From an uncultured Gemmatimonadota bacterium (GTDB lineage Bacteria > Gemmatimonadota > Gemmatimonadetes > Gemmatimonadales > Gemmatimonadaceae), in contig CAMLDY010000002.1 of assembly GCA_946478895.1 (NCBI GenBank), positions 48,305-112,304 of the forward strand: a DNA stretch of 64,000 bases, in the 5' to 3' direction. Position 1 is the first letter of the stretch. Each line of letters begins with the position of its first letter. Shown piece after piece: positions 8,900 to 17,579 of this stretch. The notes beneath the pieces are model-generated. The model searched no databases. It was not told the DNA's origin and saw only the letters and a list, made by a program, of their open reading frames with translations. A program made the translations under genes and the position numbers.

Positions 8900-10843
8900 T
8901 TACCGGTCGGACGACCTCGCCGAAGCCGGTCGCACGGTCGGCTCACGAGGTCCGACCTGCGCGACATACTCACCCGTGACGTCGGTCCCGCGGACAGTGC
9001 CGGTCAGCGTTTGTTCGCCCGGCTTGGACCCGAGCCGCCACGTCAAAGCCGTCCGGCCGTGCGAGTCGCTCACCGCCCGGGTGGGAGTCACTGTACCGGA
9101 CTTGGTGGCAAACGTGACCTTCGCGTCCGGTACCGGATTACCATAGATGTCAGTCACCAGCGCAAACAGCTTCTTGCTGCGGGCAGATTCTTTCCCACGC
9201 TTCTCGCCGGGCACGTCATCGAACGCCAGGTTTGCTGCCGCCGCAGGGGTCGCTTTCGCTGCCACTTTGAGAAGCTTCTTGACCCCTTCCACGTGGACCC
9301 CCACCGCGTAGTCTCCAGCCGAGTGGCCCATGGTCCAACGCGTCCGGGCAATTCCAACTGAGTCGGTGGTGAGAAGGGTGTCCGCGATCGTCCCCCCCGA
9401 CGGCGCCAGGATCAACACCGCGTCAGCAACCCCACTTCCGTTTTCATCCGCAACCCGGAAGACCAGCGGCTTCGAGAGCTCGGACCCGGCGCTCGCACGC
9501 TGGTTCCCACCCGATACGAGTACCACCGACGCCGGTGCACCAGCGAGTGCCGACGCATTGATCGTCAGCGGCGCAATGCCCAGTCCCGGTGATAGCCCCA
9601 CCTGTGCCCTCAGTCGCTGAGTCCCGGTCCTCTTGGCCAGCGTCCAGTGGACGGTCGCAACGCCCAGCGAGTCCGTTCTACCCGAAGCCTCCTCCACTGC
9701 GCCGCCGTCGACCGCGGTCCAGCGGACCGGCACATCGGGAAGCACCCTGCCGGCCGAATCAGTGACCCTGATCGAGACCGAATCCGCCAGCTGCTCGCCG
9801 GCCTCGCCCTTCAATCCGTCAACGAGCGACGTCACCCGGGTATTGCTGGCGATTGGATCTGCCTCCGCGACTACGGCCAGCGCCGAATCGACGTTCTCCA
9901 CGCTCGCAAAGAGCGTCTGCCGGCCAGGATCGTTTCCCAGGGTCCAGCTGGTCCGCGCGCGGCCGTCGGCGTCGGTGATGGCGGTCGAAGGATCGACCCC
10001 GCCCTGACCGTCCACGACCCGGAACACCACGCGCTTTCCCGATGCGGGGCCGCCGCGGCGATTGGTAGCGCGAACGACAACCGCCTGCGGCAGCGTCTTC
10101 CCGGCGAGGGTGCGCTGGCTGCTCCCAGCAACCAAAGCGATCGCCGACGCGGGCGTGACCACGGAGATCCAGGTTCGCCCGGAAACACCATCGATCTTGG
10201 CAACTATCGAAGTCCGACCGGCACTGCGGCCGGTTACCACCCCTGTCGAATCCAGCACGGCGACCGCGGTGTCGTCGACGTGCCAGACTGCCTGTAGGCC
10301 CTGGATCGCGTATCCCCGGGCGTCCACCGGACGCGCTCGGAGCTCCAGCTGGGATCCTTCGGGCAAAACGATCAGGCTGTCTCCGGACGCGCGACCCACG
10401 TCGACCCGCGCGACCCGCTGTTGCACGACGACCGTAGAATGGGTGACCAGTTTTCCGACGACAACACTCACCATGGTGCGACCCGGGCCGCGGGCAACCA
10501 CCGAGCCGTCCTGGAGCACCACTGCGATACTCGAATCCCCCGTCGTCCAGACCGGCCGCGCGCCAACCAGAATGCTCCCGTTCTTGTCGGTTACAGTCGC
10601 AGCGTAATGGACGGTGTCGCCAATCGCCGAAGCCGTATCGATCGACGGCCGCAGACCGACCCACGACGCTCCGATGTTGCCTATTGACTGGTGTGTTTCG
10701 GCCTGGCCGATCACTCCGTAAGAGTAGAGCGCCGTGAAAATTGAAACCAGCGCCGCGCCCGATGATGCGGCAACGGCGACCACCTTCGCCATGTGCTTGA
10801 TCCACTTGGCGCGTTCTTTGGCCGACTCGATGATCCTTTCCAT
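8900..10843 (-). CDS. Membrane-anchored protein with six bacterial Ig-like (Big) domains
   Basis: Protein of 647 residues. The N-terminus is short and basic (KERAKWIKHMAK), followed by one hydrophobic segment at about 20-45 without a clear cleavage site, so it may be an anchor. Two Big_2-like units follow (about 55-140 and 141-230; AVWHVDDTAVAVLDSTGVV is typical). Then come four Big_1-like units of about 95-100 residues, each with a TDSLGVATVHWTLAK-like motif (D-x-x-G-x-A-x-x-x-W-x-LG). The C-terminal tail is short. Such proteins are extracellular or periplasmic adhesins or structural stalks. It sits between the two riboswitch-controlled surface genes. An in-frame ATG at 10792 is an alternative start. 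Confidence 0.8.
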   Translation of the reverse strand: MERIIESAKERAKWIKHMAKVVAVAASSGAALVSIFTALYSYGVIGQAETHQSIGNIGASWVGLRPSIDTASAIGDTVHYAATVTDKNGSILVGARPVWTTGDSSIAVVLQDGSVVARGPGRTMVSVVVGKLVTHSTVVVQQRVARVDVGRASGDSLIVLPEGSQLELRARPVDARGYAIQGLQAVWHVDDTAVAVLDSTGVVTGRSAGRTSIVAKIDGVSGRTWISVVTPASAIALVAGSSQRTLAGKTLPQAVVVRATNRRGGPASGKRVVFRVVDGQGGVDPSTAITDADGRARTSWTLGNDPGRQTLFASVENVDSALAVVAEADPIASNTRVTSLVDGLKGEAGEQLADSVSIRVTDSAGRVLPDVPVRWTAVDGGAVEEASGRTDSLGVATVHWTLAKRTGTQRLRAQVGLSPGLGIAPLTINASALAGAPASVVLVSGGNQRASAGSELSKPLVFRVADENGSGVADAVLILAPSGGTIADTLLTTDSVGIARTRWTMGHSAGDYAVGVHVEGVKKLLKVAAKATPAAAANLAFDDVPGEKRGKESARSKKLFALVTDIYGNPVPDAKVTFATKSGTVTPTRAVSDSHGRTALTWRLGSKPGEQTLTGTVRGTDVTGEYVAQVGPREPTVRPASARSSDR

Positions 10844-10949
10844 TGATTAATGGACTGGAATCAGCCGAGTGCGGTCACGGTTTTTCCGCACTGTCTGCCG
10901 CTTTGGCCGCGTCGAATGGGGCGCTCTGCTGGCCGGCCGCGGCCACTCG

Positions 10950-10988
10950 GAAAAAGGCCGCCCCTACCCTGCGGCAGGAGCGGCCTTG
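10950..10988 (-). terminator. Intrinsic terminator of the FN3/Big_2 lipoprotein gene
   Basis: An 8-bp stem AAGGCCGC/GCGGCCTT (10954-10961 with 10980-10987) encloses a small internal CCTG/CAGG hairpin. It is followed on the minus strand by TTTTT (10951-10955). It lies 20 bp past the stop at 11011. Confidence 0.85.
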
Positions 10989-11010
10989 TTTCCATTGCGC
11001 GTGCCGTTCG

Positions 11011-13116
11011 TTACGGAATTCGTCCCGTCGCGACGCGCAGATTGTCGACCCAGAAGTACTGATCCACTGGCGAGCCATCCCCAATGTACGGGCCGATCAC
11101 CAGTTGATTGAGCTGCATGGTGGCGTGCGCCCCGGTTCTGAACATGATGTCGTGGCGGTCGATGACGAGGTTGCCGTTGAACCAGTACTGAACAACGCCG
11201 TCCGCCTGGCCGATCCCGTTCGAGACCGAATTCAGCTGGATGTAGACCTCGACGAAGTTCCAGTTGCTCTTGTATCCCGGTCCGGGGTTCGGCTGGAACT
11301 GCACCGGCGCCGACAGCTGCTTGTAGTTGTACCAGTACGAGCCGGCATCGTAGCACTCGAAGTAGAGACCGCTCTCGACGCCGCCGTTGCAGCCCCCGAC
11401 CGACCTGTTTTCGGTCACTCCAACGAGGTTGTTGGGCACCGCGCCGCGGCTCGTGTTGATCGACTTGTTGTCCTGAATGTCGACGATCGGTTTACCACCA
11501 TTCTGGTAATTCTGCTCGACGTATACGTCGAGGAAATTGTCCGACGGTCCGTCGTAATCGCCGTCAAGCGTGCTGAGCAGGTAGAACTCGTGCGGGTGGT
11601 AGTCCTGACCCGACCCGATGTAGTTGGTGCTGTACTTCACGTAGTAGCTCAGATACACCGAGCTGCTCGGCGTGAACTTGTGACGCTGGGAATCGCCGGA
11701 GGTCGGCGTCGTCGCACCCTTAGTCCAGTGGTACTGCGCCGATGCAGTGCTGCCCGTGATATGCTCCGTCGTTGAGAGCTGCACGGTCGTGTTGTCGTAC
11801 CAGCCGCGCGACGCGATGTTGGAATTCTCGAAATCCTCCTCGAACAACAGCGTACCGCCCCCGCCGACCACCGGCGTAACGGTGATGCTCGAGCTGCCAC
11901 TCTTGCCCGACACAGTCGCGGTTATCGTCGCCGAGCCAGCAGCGACGCCCGTGACCACCCCGCTTGCGTTCACGGTGGCAGCCGCGGTGTTGTTGCTGGT
12001 CCAGTTGACGGTCTGACCAGCCATTGCGTTGCCGTATTGATCCTTCACAGTTGCCTGGAGCGTAACAGTCGTTCCGGCAACGATCGATGCCGACGGCGGC
12101 GCAACGGTAACCGTCGTCACCACGGGCGGCGCCGCCGTAACCGTGATTGCAGACGAGCCGGACTTGGTGCCGCTGGTTGCCGTGATCGTGGCGGAGCCGG
12201 CTGCAACGCCGGTCACGACGCCACTCGCGTTCACGGTCGCCGCGGCGGAATTATTCGTCGACCACGTGACAGTCTGCCCGCTCATCGCATTCCCGTATTG
12301 ATCCTTCACCACAGCCTGCAGGGTCACCGTGGCTCCGGCCACGACGGACGCCGAGGGTGGCGAGACGGAGACGGTGGTCACGACCGGTGGCGCCGCGCTC
12401 ACGGTGACAGTCGCCGAACCGGATTTGCCGGAGCTCGACGCGGTGATGTTGGCGGTACCCGCGGCAACACCGGTCACTACGCCCGCTGAATTCACGGTCG
12501 CCGCGGCAGAATTGTCGGTCGACCACGTCACGGTCTGACCCGACATCGCGTTACCGTTCTGATCCTTCACCGTCGCCTGGAGCGTCGTCGTCGCACCGAC
12601 GACAACCGATGCCGATGGCGGGGACACAGTCACAGTGGTGACGACGGGGTTGGGTGGTGGCGGCGACGTCGTGGTCGCGGAAGCCACGTTGGACGCGCCT
12701 CCCCAAATCGCGTTCTCGCCGATATTGCCGCGGAACGCAGCAACCTGAAAGTTGTAGGTGGTGCCGGGAGCGAGACCCATCACCGTGCACGAAAGACTTC
12801 CGCCGACTCCACTCCCCGCAACCGGCGTCGCGCAGCTTCCCGCGCCGACCGAGCTCGCCGCATCCCAGGAAATGGTTCCTGCCGCGTAGCGGACATCGTA
12901 CTTCGCCGGCTCACCCATTCCGTCGTCCACCTGAGTGAAGGTGAGCGTCGCCGAAACGTCCGTGGTCGATGCGATCGAAAGATCGGAGACTGTCCCCGGC
13001 GGATCGGCGACGAGCGGACCGGAGCTTTCTCCGGAGCACACGGTGAGCAGAGGGACGAGCACCAGCCAGCCCGAGCGAAGTACAAGCTTCTTGAGTGCGG
13101 CGAATATGCGGGACAT
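11011..13116 (-). CDS. Exported lipoprotein with FN3, three Big_2 repeats and a ConA/LamG-like domain
   Basis: Protein of 701 residues. The chosen ATG at 13116 has GGAAGG 5 nt upstream and lies beyond the riboswitch terminator; the open frame extends further upstream, but only through the leader RNA. Residues 1-28 form a lipoprotein-like signal (LVPLLTVCSGESS, Cys27). An FN3-like domain spans about 41-150 (GLAPGTTYNFQVAAF). Three nearly identical 87-residue Big_2 repeats span 158-418. A C-terminal domain (about 425-701) looks like a concanavalin/laminin-G-type jelly roll (LLFEEDFENS at its start, YWFNGNLVIDRHDIMF and YFWVDNLRV near its end). This suggests a surface-exposed glycan-binding protein. 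Its expression appears to be set by an upstream c-di-GMP riboswitch. Confidence 0.85.
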   Translation of the reverse strand: MSRIFAALKKLVLRSGWLVLVPLLTVCSGESSGPLVADPPGTVSDLSIASTTDVSATLTFTQVDDGMGEPAKYDVRYAAGTISWDAASSVGAGSCATPVAGSGVGGSLSCTVMGLAPGTTYNFQVAAFRGNIGENAIWGGASNVASATTTSPPPPNPVVTTVTVSPPSASVVVGATTTLQATVKDQNGNAMSGQTVTWSTDNSAAATVNSAGVVTGVAAGTANITASSSGKSGSATVTVSAAPPVVTTVSVSPPSASVVAGATVTLQAVVKDQYGNAMSGQTVTWSTNNSAAATVNASGVVTGVAAGSATITATSGTKSGSSAITVTAAPPVVTTVTVAPPSASIVAGTTVTLQATVKDQYGNAMAGQTVNWTSNNTAAATVNASGVVTGVAAGSATITATVSGKSGSSSITVTPVVGGGGTLLFEEDFENSNIASRGWYDNTTVQLSTTEHITGSTASAQYHWTKGATTPTSGDSQRHKFTPSSSVYLSYYVKYSTNYIGSGQDYHPHEFYLLSTLDGDYDGPSDNFLDVYVEQNYQNGGKPIVDIQDNKSINTSRGAVPNNLVGVTENRSVGGCNGGVESGLYFECYDAGSYWYNYKQLSAPVQFQPNPGPGYKSNWNFVEVYIQLNSVSNGIGQADGVVQYWFNGNLVIDRHDIMFRTGAHATMQLNQLVIGPYIGDGSPVDQYFWVDNLRVATGRIP
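11868..12645 (-). repeat. Three tandem 261-bp coding repeats (Big_2 domains)
   Basis: Repeat units begin near 12645, 12384 and 12123, each with a VVTTVTV-encoding start. They share long nearly identical stretches encoding KDQYGNAMSGQTVTWS and GVVTGVAAGSATIT. The DNA similarity implies recent duplication or homogenisation and makes this a possible site for copy-number change. Confidence 0.9.
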
Positions 13117-13169
13117 TTGTGCCTTCCGTGTTCTGGAGTCGGACAGCCTTGGATTTGCCGCGAGCCAAA

Positions 13170-13219
13170 ACAAAAAAGCCGCCCGCGGCACCGACCTGCA
13201 GTCGGATTCGCTGGCGGCT
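13170..13219 (-). terminator. Riboswitch-associated intrinsic terminator
   Basis: On the minus strand AGCCGCC (13219-13213) pairs with GGCGGCT (13183-13177), enclosing an inner hairpin CCGAC/GTCGG (13191-13205). TTTTTTG follows at 13177-13171. The 5' strand of the stem is also the conserved 3' end of the GEMM aptamer, so terminator and ligand-bound aptamer cannot coexist fully. This leader terminator lies before the lipoprotein start at 13116. Confidence 0.85.
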
Positions 13220-13298
13220 CGGCTGGCATGGCGGTTTCCCGCTACAGCCCCGTGGCTCTGTGCCACCGCCTTTCGACGGCTTTACTCTGGGCAGCGTC
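13208..13298 (-). promoter_or_regulatory. Cyclic di-GMP-I (GEMM) riboswitch, transcriptional type
   Basis: Minus-strand leader with a GEMM-like core: ACGCTGCCCAGAGTAAAGCC, a GCCGTC-GAAAG-GCGG hairpin with the GAAA tetraloop, GGCACAGAGCCACGGGGCTG, and the terminal segment GCCAGCCGAGCCGCC. P1 can form from CGCTG and CAGCG. The core GGCACAGAGCC departs from the usual GGACGCAAAGCC, so ligand preference (c-di-GMP or cGAMP) is open. The aptamer overlaps a terminator stem, predicting that ligand binding blocks termination and turns the lipoprotein gene on. Confidence 0.75.
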
Positions 13299-13452
13299 CT
13301 GCTCGTGAATCACGTCACGCAGCGTGCCACGGAGTTCCTAAGGCATGCTGAACGTGCCATGAATCAGACGCGCGGAATCGAAAGCCGGTCACGAGTTTCG
13401 ACGCGCATAAAATTTCAATCTTTGATACTGTGGAACGGATCTTATGTTCCGA
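13299..13452. other. Leader promoter region, no gene seen
   Basis: About 150 bases between the GEMM aptamer and the tRNA-Ser(GGA) gene. It must hold the promoter of the lipoprotein leader; I see no ORF or convincing promoter motif. Confidence 0.4.
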
Positions 13453-13540
13453 CGGACGGGGTGGGATTCGAACCCACGGTACGCTATTAACGTACACACA
13501 CTTTCCAGGCGTGCGCCTTAAACCACTCGGCCACCCGTCC
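13453..13540 (-). tRNA. tRNA-Ser(GGA)
   Basis: The 88-nt class II cloverleaf has a 7-bp acceptor stem GGACGGG/CCCGTCC, discriminator G, D-arm GGCCGAGTGGTTTAAGGC, anticodon loop CTGGAAA (anticodon GGA), a long variable arm and a TGGGTTCGAATCCCA T-arm. CCA is not encoded. Confidence 0.97.
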
Positions 13541-13642
13541 CGACATCGTTTTGGCGCATCAGCAATGGAAAATCCGCGCGACGACGCGGGCCACCCAGCT
13601 CTGAAAACCTCGTGGACTGCTGGTGCTGCAAGAGCAATGAAA

Positions 13643-13732
13643 CGGACAGGGAGAGATTCGAACTCTCGATACCGGGTTCACCGGTATGCCGGTTTTCGAG
13701 ACCGGTGCCTTCAACCACTCGGCCACCTGTCC
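13643..13732 (-). tRNA. tRNA-Ser(CGA)
   Basis: The 90-nt class II tRNA has acceptor stem GGACAGG/CCTGTCC, discriminator G, D-arm GGCCGAGTGGTTGAAGGC, anticodon loop CTCGAAA (anticodon CGA), a long variable arm and T-arm GAGTTCGAATCTC. CCA is not encoded. It reads UCG codons. Confidence 0.97.
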
Positions 13733-13768
13733 TGCAGCCTTGCAAGTTATTGGGCGAGAAAGACTACT

Positions 13769-14308
13769 TCAACCCGCCGGTTTTTCGGGAAATGAGTTGC
13801 CCGCGAGCGATCCGCGCTGCGATCTGAAGAATTCCTCGAGGACGCCAGCGCACTCGTCCGCGAGCACTCCAGCTCGAACCTCCGGACAATGATTCAGGCG
13901 AGGGTGACGCAGGATGTCGCCGACCGAGCCCACCATGCCCGCCTTCTTGTCCCACGCACCGAACACCACGCGCTTCATTCGCGACAGCACCATCGCACCA
14001 GCGCACATCGCGCAGGGTTCGAGCGTGACGTAGAGCGTGCAGTCGTCGAGCCGCCAGCGGTCGAGGCGCGACGCTGCCTCTCGAATGGCGAGCAGCTCGG
14101 CGTGGGCGGTTGGATCCTGGTCCCGGACTGTCCGATTGGTCGCGCCGGCGACGATCGACCCGTTCCGCACGACGACCGCACCGACCGGAACCTCGTTTCT
14201 CTTCCCCGCTTCACGAGCCAGATCGAGCGCGTTCCTGATGTACTGCTCGTCGAGCGCAAGCACGTCGGCGCCAAAAGGCGTCGCCGCGGTTCGGCTATCT
14301 GCCGGCAA
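13769..14308 (-). CDS. tadA: tRNA-specific adenosine deaminase
   Basis: Protein of 179 residues that converts wobble A34 to inosine in tRNA-Arg(ACG). The zinc deaminase signature is complete: HAE in [13 protein letters not shown] (zinc His and proton-shuttle Glu) and [11 protein letters not shown] (the two zinc Cys, PCxxC). [17 protein letters not shown] and LNHCPEV are TadA-specific segments. The longest frame opens with a TTG at 14308 that overlaps the 3' end of clpB by 14 bp; a GTG at 14263 would give a more typical N-terminus ([16 protein letters not shown]). It lies immediately downstream of clpB and upstream of tRNA-Ser(CGA). Confidence 0.95.
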   Translation of the reverse strand: MPADSRTAATPFGADVLALDEQYIRNALDLAREAGKRNEVPVGAVVVRNGSIVAGATNRTVRDQDPTAHAELLAIREAASRLDRWRLDDCTLYVTLEPCAMCAGAMVLSRMKRVVFGAWDKKAGMVGSVGDILRHPRLNHCPEVRAGVLADECAGVLEEFFRSQRGSLAGNSFPEKPAG

Positions 14309-16904
14309 CGGCAGGTTCGGCCTTCCGGAAAGTCAGCTCACCCTTCGGATCACGATCGACCACGATGTGATCACCCTCGCTGAATTTTCCCTGCAGCACC
14401 GCCAGGGCCAGCGGGTTCTGCAACAGTCGCTGGATTGCCCGCTTGAGTGGACGCGCGCCGAATGCTGGATCGTAACCCTCGGTCGCGAGAACCTCGCGCG
14501 CGGCGGGCGTAAGCTCGAAAGTGAGCCTGCGCTCGCCGAGGAGCTGCTCGAGACGATGCAGCTGAAGATCGATGATGTGCTCGATCTCGGCCTTGCCGAG
14601 CGGCCGGAAGATGATGATGTCATCGACGCGATTGAGGAATTCGGGGCGAAAGTGCTGGCGCAACGCGCTGGTGACCTGGGCTTCGACGACTGCACGGTCC
14701 TCGCCGGTGTGCTCGAGGATGTAGGTGCTGCCGATGTTCGAGGTCATGATGATGACGGTGTTCCGGAAGTCGACGGTCCGCCCCTGAGAATCGGTGAGCC
14801 GGCCATCGTCCAGAATCTGGAGCAGGATGTTGAACACGTCGGGGTGTGCTTTCTCGATCTCGTCGAAGAGCACTACTGAATACGGGCGACGCCGAATCGC
14901 TTCGGTGAGCTGGCCGCCTTCCTCGAATCCGACGTAGCCCGGTGGCGCGCCGATGAGCCGGGCGACAGCGTGCTTCTCCATGTATTCGGACATGTCGATG
15001 CGCACCATCGCCTGCTCGTTGTCGAACAGAAACTCGGCCAGCGCGCGCGCCGTTTCAGTCTTGCCGACGCCGGTGGGCCCGAGGAAGATGAAAGAACCGA
15101 TCGGACGATTTGGATCCTGCAGTCCGGCGCGCGAGCGTCGCACGGCGTTGGCAACCGCTTCGACGGCTTCGCCCTGCCCGATGACACGACGCGCCAGCTC
15201 ACTCTCGAGCTTGGTCAGACGCTCCCGCTCGCCCTCCATCATCTTCGAGACCGGTATACCGGTCCAGCGCGAAACGATTTCCGCCACGTCTTCGGCCGTC
15301 ACTTCTTCCTTGAGAAAGCGTGCGCCGCCCGCTTGCCTGCTGGCGAGCTTTTGCTCGGCGTCGCGCATCTGCTGCTCCAGCGCCGGGATCTGGCCGTAGG
15401 TGATCTCGGCTGCTTTCTGCAGATCGCCCGCCCGCGTGGCGCGCTCTGCCTCGATGCGCGCCTGCTCGATCTGCTGCTTGATCTTGCCGACCGCGCCGAG
15501 GGTTTCTTTTTCCTGCTGCCACTGGGCTTTCATTCCCGCGGATTTCTCGCGCAGCTCCGCGAGCTCGCGCTCGAGCGCGGTCAGTCTTTCGCGCGACTCC
15601 TTGTCCTTTTCTTTCTGGAGCGCCTGCCGCTCGATCTCGAGCTGGGTGATGCGCCGCTCGACTTCGTCGATCTCCTGGGGCATCGAATCGATCTCGATGC
15701 GGAGGCGCGACGCGGCCTCGTCGATCAGGTCGATGGCTTTGTCGGGCAGAAAGCGGTCGCCGATGTAGCGGTTGGAGAGCGTTGCAGCGGCGACGATGGC
15801 GCCGTCGGTGATGCGAACTCCGTGGTGCGATTCGTAGCGCTCCTTGAGCCCACGCAAAATGGCGATGGTGCTTTCGACGGACGGCTCGCCGACGTACACG
15901 GGCTGGAAACGGCGCTCCAGCGCGGCGTCTTTCTCGATGTGCTTGCGGTATTCATCGAGGGTAGTCGCGCCAACCACGCGAAGCTCTCCGCGGGCGAGCA
16001 TGGGCTTGAGCATGTTCCCCGCATCCATCGAGCCCTCTGCTTTGCCCGCGCCGACAATGGTGTGCATCTCGTCGATGAAGACGATGAACTGTCCTTCTCC
16101 TTCCGTGATCTCCTTGAGCACGGCCTTCAATCTTTCTTCGAACTCACCGCGGAACTTTGCTCCGGCGATGAGGGCACCGAGGTCGAGCGCGACCAGTCTC
16201 TTGTTCTTGAGGCCTTCCGGGACGTCGCCATTGGTGATGCGCTGCGCGAGCCCCTCGGCGATCGCAGTCTTGCCGACGCCGGGCTCGCCAATCAAGACCG
16301 GGTTGTTCTTGGTGCGGCGCGACAAAACCTGCACGACCCGGCGAATTTCCTCGTCGCGCCCGATGACGGGGTCGAGCTTGCCCTTGCGCGCGGCATCGGT
16401 GAGATCGCGGGTGTAGCGCTGTAACGCCTGGTATTGGTTCTCTGGGGTCTGATCGGTTACGCGGTGAGATCCGCGGACGCTCTCCAGCGCCTCCAGAAGA
16501 GCGTCGTGACTGGCCCCCACGCCAGACAGAAGGGTTCGGCTTTCCGTGCCCTTGACGTCGGACAGCGCGAGAAGGAAGTGCTCGGTCGAAACGAACTCGT
16601 CGCCGAGCTTTTGGGCGTCGGCCTCCGCCTTGTCAAAAACCTGATTGATCTCGCGAGACAAGGTGGGTTGGGCGTTAGACTGCTTCGGGTAACGGGCCAT
16701 CTCGCGCCCGACTAATTCGCGCAGCTGCGCGACGCTGACGCCGAGCTTCTGAAGAATCGGCACGACGATGCCCTCGTCCTGAGTGAGCAGGGCGAGCAGC
16801 AGGTGCAGATCATACACGAGGGGATTGCCGGCGCGACGCGCGAGGTCGACAGCTTCGTTGAGACCTTCGGTTGCCTTTACGGTGAGACGGTCTGGATTGA
16901 TCAT
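14295..16904 (-). CDS. clpB: ATP-dependent chaperone ClpB
   Basis: Protein of 869 residues, a Hsp100 disaggregase working with DnaK. The start at ATG 16904 gives [15 protein letters not shown], the normal ClpB N-terminus; a longer frame to 16991 adds 29 atypical residues. The order is: N-domain (two Clp_N repeats); AAA1 with [13 protein letters not shown] and [12 protein letters not shown]; the middle coiled-coil domain (heavy in Lys/Glu/Gln with [11 protein letters not shown]); AAA2 with [14 protein letters not shown] and [19 protein letters not shown]; and the C-terminal D2-small domain. All Walker A, Walker B and arginine-finger regions look intact. An inverted repeat lies about 70 bp upstream of the start. 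Confidence 0.97.
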   Translation of the reverse strand: MINPDRLTVKATEGLNEAVDLARRAGNPLVYDLHLLLALLTQDEGIVVPILQKLGVSVAQLRELVGREMARYPKQSNAQPTLSREINQVFDKAEADAQKLGDEFVSTEHFLLALSDVKGTESRTLLSGVGASHDALLEALESVRGSHRVTDQTPENQYQALQRYTRDLTDAARKGKLDPVIGRDEEIRRVVQVLSRRTKNNPVLIGEPGVGKTAIAEGLAQRITNGDVPEGLKNKRLVALDLGALIAGAKFRGEFEERLKAVLKEITEGEGQFIVFIDEMHTIVGAGKAEGSMDAGNMLKPMLARGELRVVGATTLDEYRKHIEKDAALERRFQPVYVGEPSVESTIAILRGLKERYESHHGVRITDGAIVAAATLSNRYIGDRFLPDKAIDLIDEAASRLRIEIDSMPQEIDEVERRITQLEIERQALQKEKDKESRERLTALERELAELREKSAGMKAQWQQEKETLGAVGKIKQQIEQARIEAERATRAGDLQKAAEITYGQIPALEQQMRDAEQKLASRQAGGARFLKEEVTAEDVAEIVSRWTGIPVSKMMEGERERLTKLESELARRVIGQGEAVEAVANAVRRSRAGLQDPNRPIGSFIFLGPTGVGKTETARALAEFLFDNEQAMVRIDMSEYMEKHAVARLIGAPPGYVGFEEGGQLTEAIRRRPYSVVLFDEIEKAHPDVFNILLQILDDGRLTDSQGRTVDFRNTVIIMTSNIGSTYILEHTGEDRAVVEAQVTSALRQHFRPEFLNRVDDIIIFRPLGKAEIEHIIDLQLHRLEQLLGERRLTFELTPAAREVLATEGYDPAFGARPLKRAIQRLLQNPLALAVLQGKFSEGDHIVVDRDPKGELTFRKAEPAVAGR

Positions 16905-16971
16905 CGACTTGCGGGTGAGGAGGACGTGTAGTCGAAGCTGCAACGGAGGTGCCGCATAAAACCCGCCAACC

Positions 16972-16990
16972 TGGCACACTTCAGGTGCCA
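16972..16990. promoter_or_regulatory. Inverted repeat upstream of clpB, possible operator
   Basis: TGGCAC (16972-16977) and GTGCCA (16985-16990) form a perfect inverted repeat with a 7-nt spacer in the clpB upstream region. It is not the CIRCE element of HrcA. It could be an operator or a short hairpin. Only the symmetry is observed. Confidence 0.35.
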
Positions 16991-16991
16991 A

Positions 16992-17032
16992 AAGAAAAAG
17001 ACGCGCCCTGGTTTCTGCCAGAGCGCGTCTTG
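16992..17032 (-). terminator. Intrinsic terminator of the sorting-domain gene
   Basis: AAGACGCGC-CCTGG pairs with CCAG-(A)-GCGCGTCTT around a TTTCTG-type loop (16998-17031 on the plus strand). On the minus strand it is followed by TTTTTCTTTT. It separates the gene ending at 17043 from clpB. Confidence 0.85.
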
Positions 17033-17042
17033 AAAGTTCAAT

Positions 17043-17501
17043 CTACTTCCTGACGATCATTTTCTTGACGAGGACTTTTCCGTCGACCTCGAGGCGGTAC
17101 AGATAAATCCCCGACGCTACGTCGTCCCCACTCTGCGAGTATTTGCCGTCCCAATAGGCCATGTACTCGCCGCATGTCAAAAGCAGGTTTTCCAGAGCTT
17201 CGCCACCGGCGACATTCCCGACACCGCCCTGCAGCACCGGAACAGCGACTTGCTGCGCGAGCAAGTTGTAGATCCGCAGGCTAACGCGGTGCTGACGACC
17301 CGGGTCCGCGCATCCCTGGGGATCCGCGACGACGAACTTGATCCGAGTGTCCTGATTGACCGGGTTTGGGAAATTCTGCCCCAGCTGCAACCCGGCGCCT
17401 TGTCCTCCGCCGGTCTGGGATGAGCCCTGAGCCGCCGAACGACTTGGCATGAACGCGCCGAGCACGAGCACTACTAACAGCGCCCGCAACAGGTGCTTCA
17501 T
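17043..17501 (-). CDS. Exported stand-alone FlgD-Ig/T9SS-like sorting-domain protein
   Basis: Protein of 152 residues with a signal peptide (residues 1-24, cleavage near SAAQG). Almost all of the mature part is one C-terminal sorting/FlgD-Ig-like domain, marked by LGQNFPNPVNQDTRIKF, LRIYNLLAQQVAVPVLQGG, YMAYWDGKYSQSGDDVASG and IYLYRLEVDGKVLVKKMIV. In other bacteria this domain sits at the end of large secreted proteins (type IX secretion type A sorting domain, or FlgD family). Here it has no cargo domain. It is flanked by its own terminator at 16992 and starts 78 bp after selB. Confidence 0.75.
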   Translation of the reverse strand: MKHLLRALLVVLVLGAFMPSRSAAQGSSQTGGGQGAGLQLGQNFPNPVNQDTRIKFVVADPQGCADPGRQHRVSLRIYNLLAQQVAVPVLQGGVGNVAGGEALENLLLTCGEYMAYWDGKYSQSGDDVASGIYLYRLEVDGKVLVKKMIVRK

Positions 17502-17579
17502 GTTGTCTCCAAATGCTGACGAAAGAGGGTCTCTAGACGCTAACTCCTACCAGGGTGGACATGTGTTCTTGGCGCGAAC

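Noticed and set aside
10844..10949. Possible third riboswitch in the leader of the Big-domain gene
   Set aside because: There is a hairpin AGTGCGG/CCGCACT, but no GAAA tetraloop and no GGACGCAAAGCC-like core.
13453..13732. One of the class II tRNAs as tRNA-Sec
   Set aside because: Anticodons are GGA and CGA, both serine; no UCA anticodon and no 8-bp acceptor stem.
14970..16424. Long plus-strand open frame opposite clpB
   Set aside because: It mirrors clpB codons in a GC-rich gene; the minus-strand frame holds all ClpB motifs.
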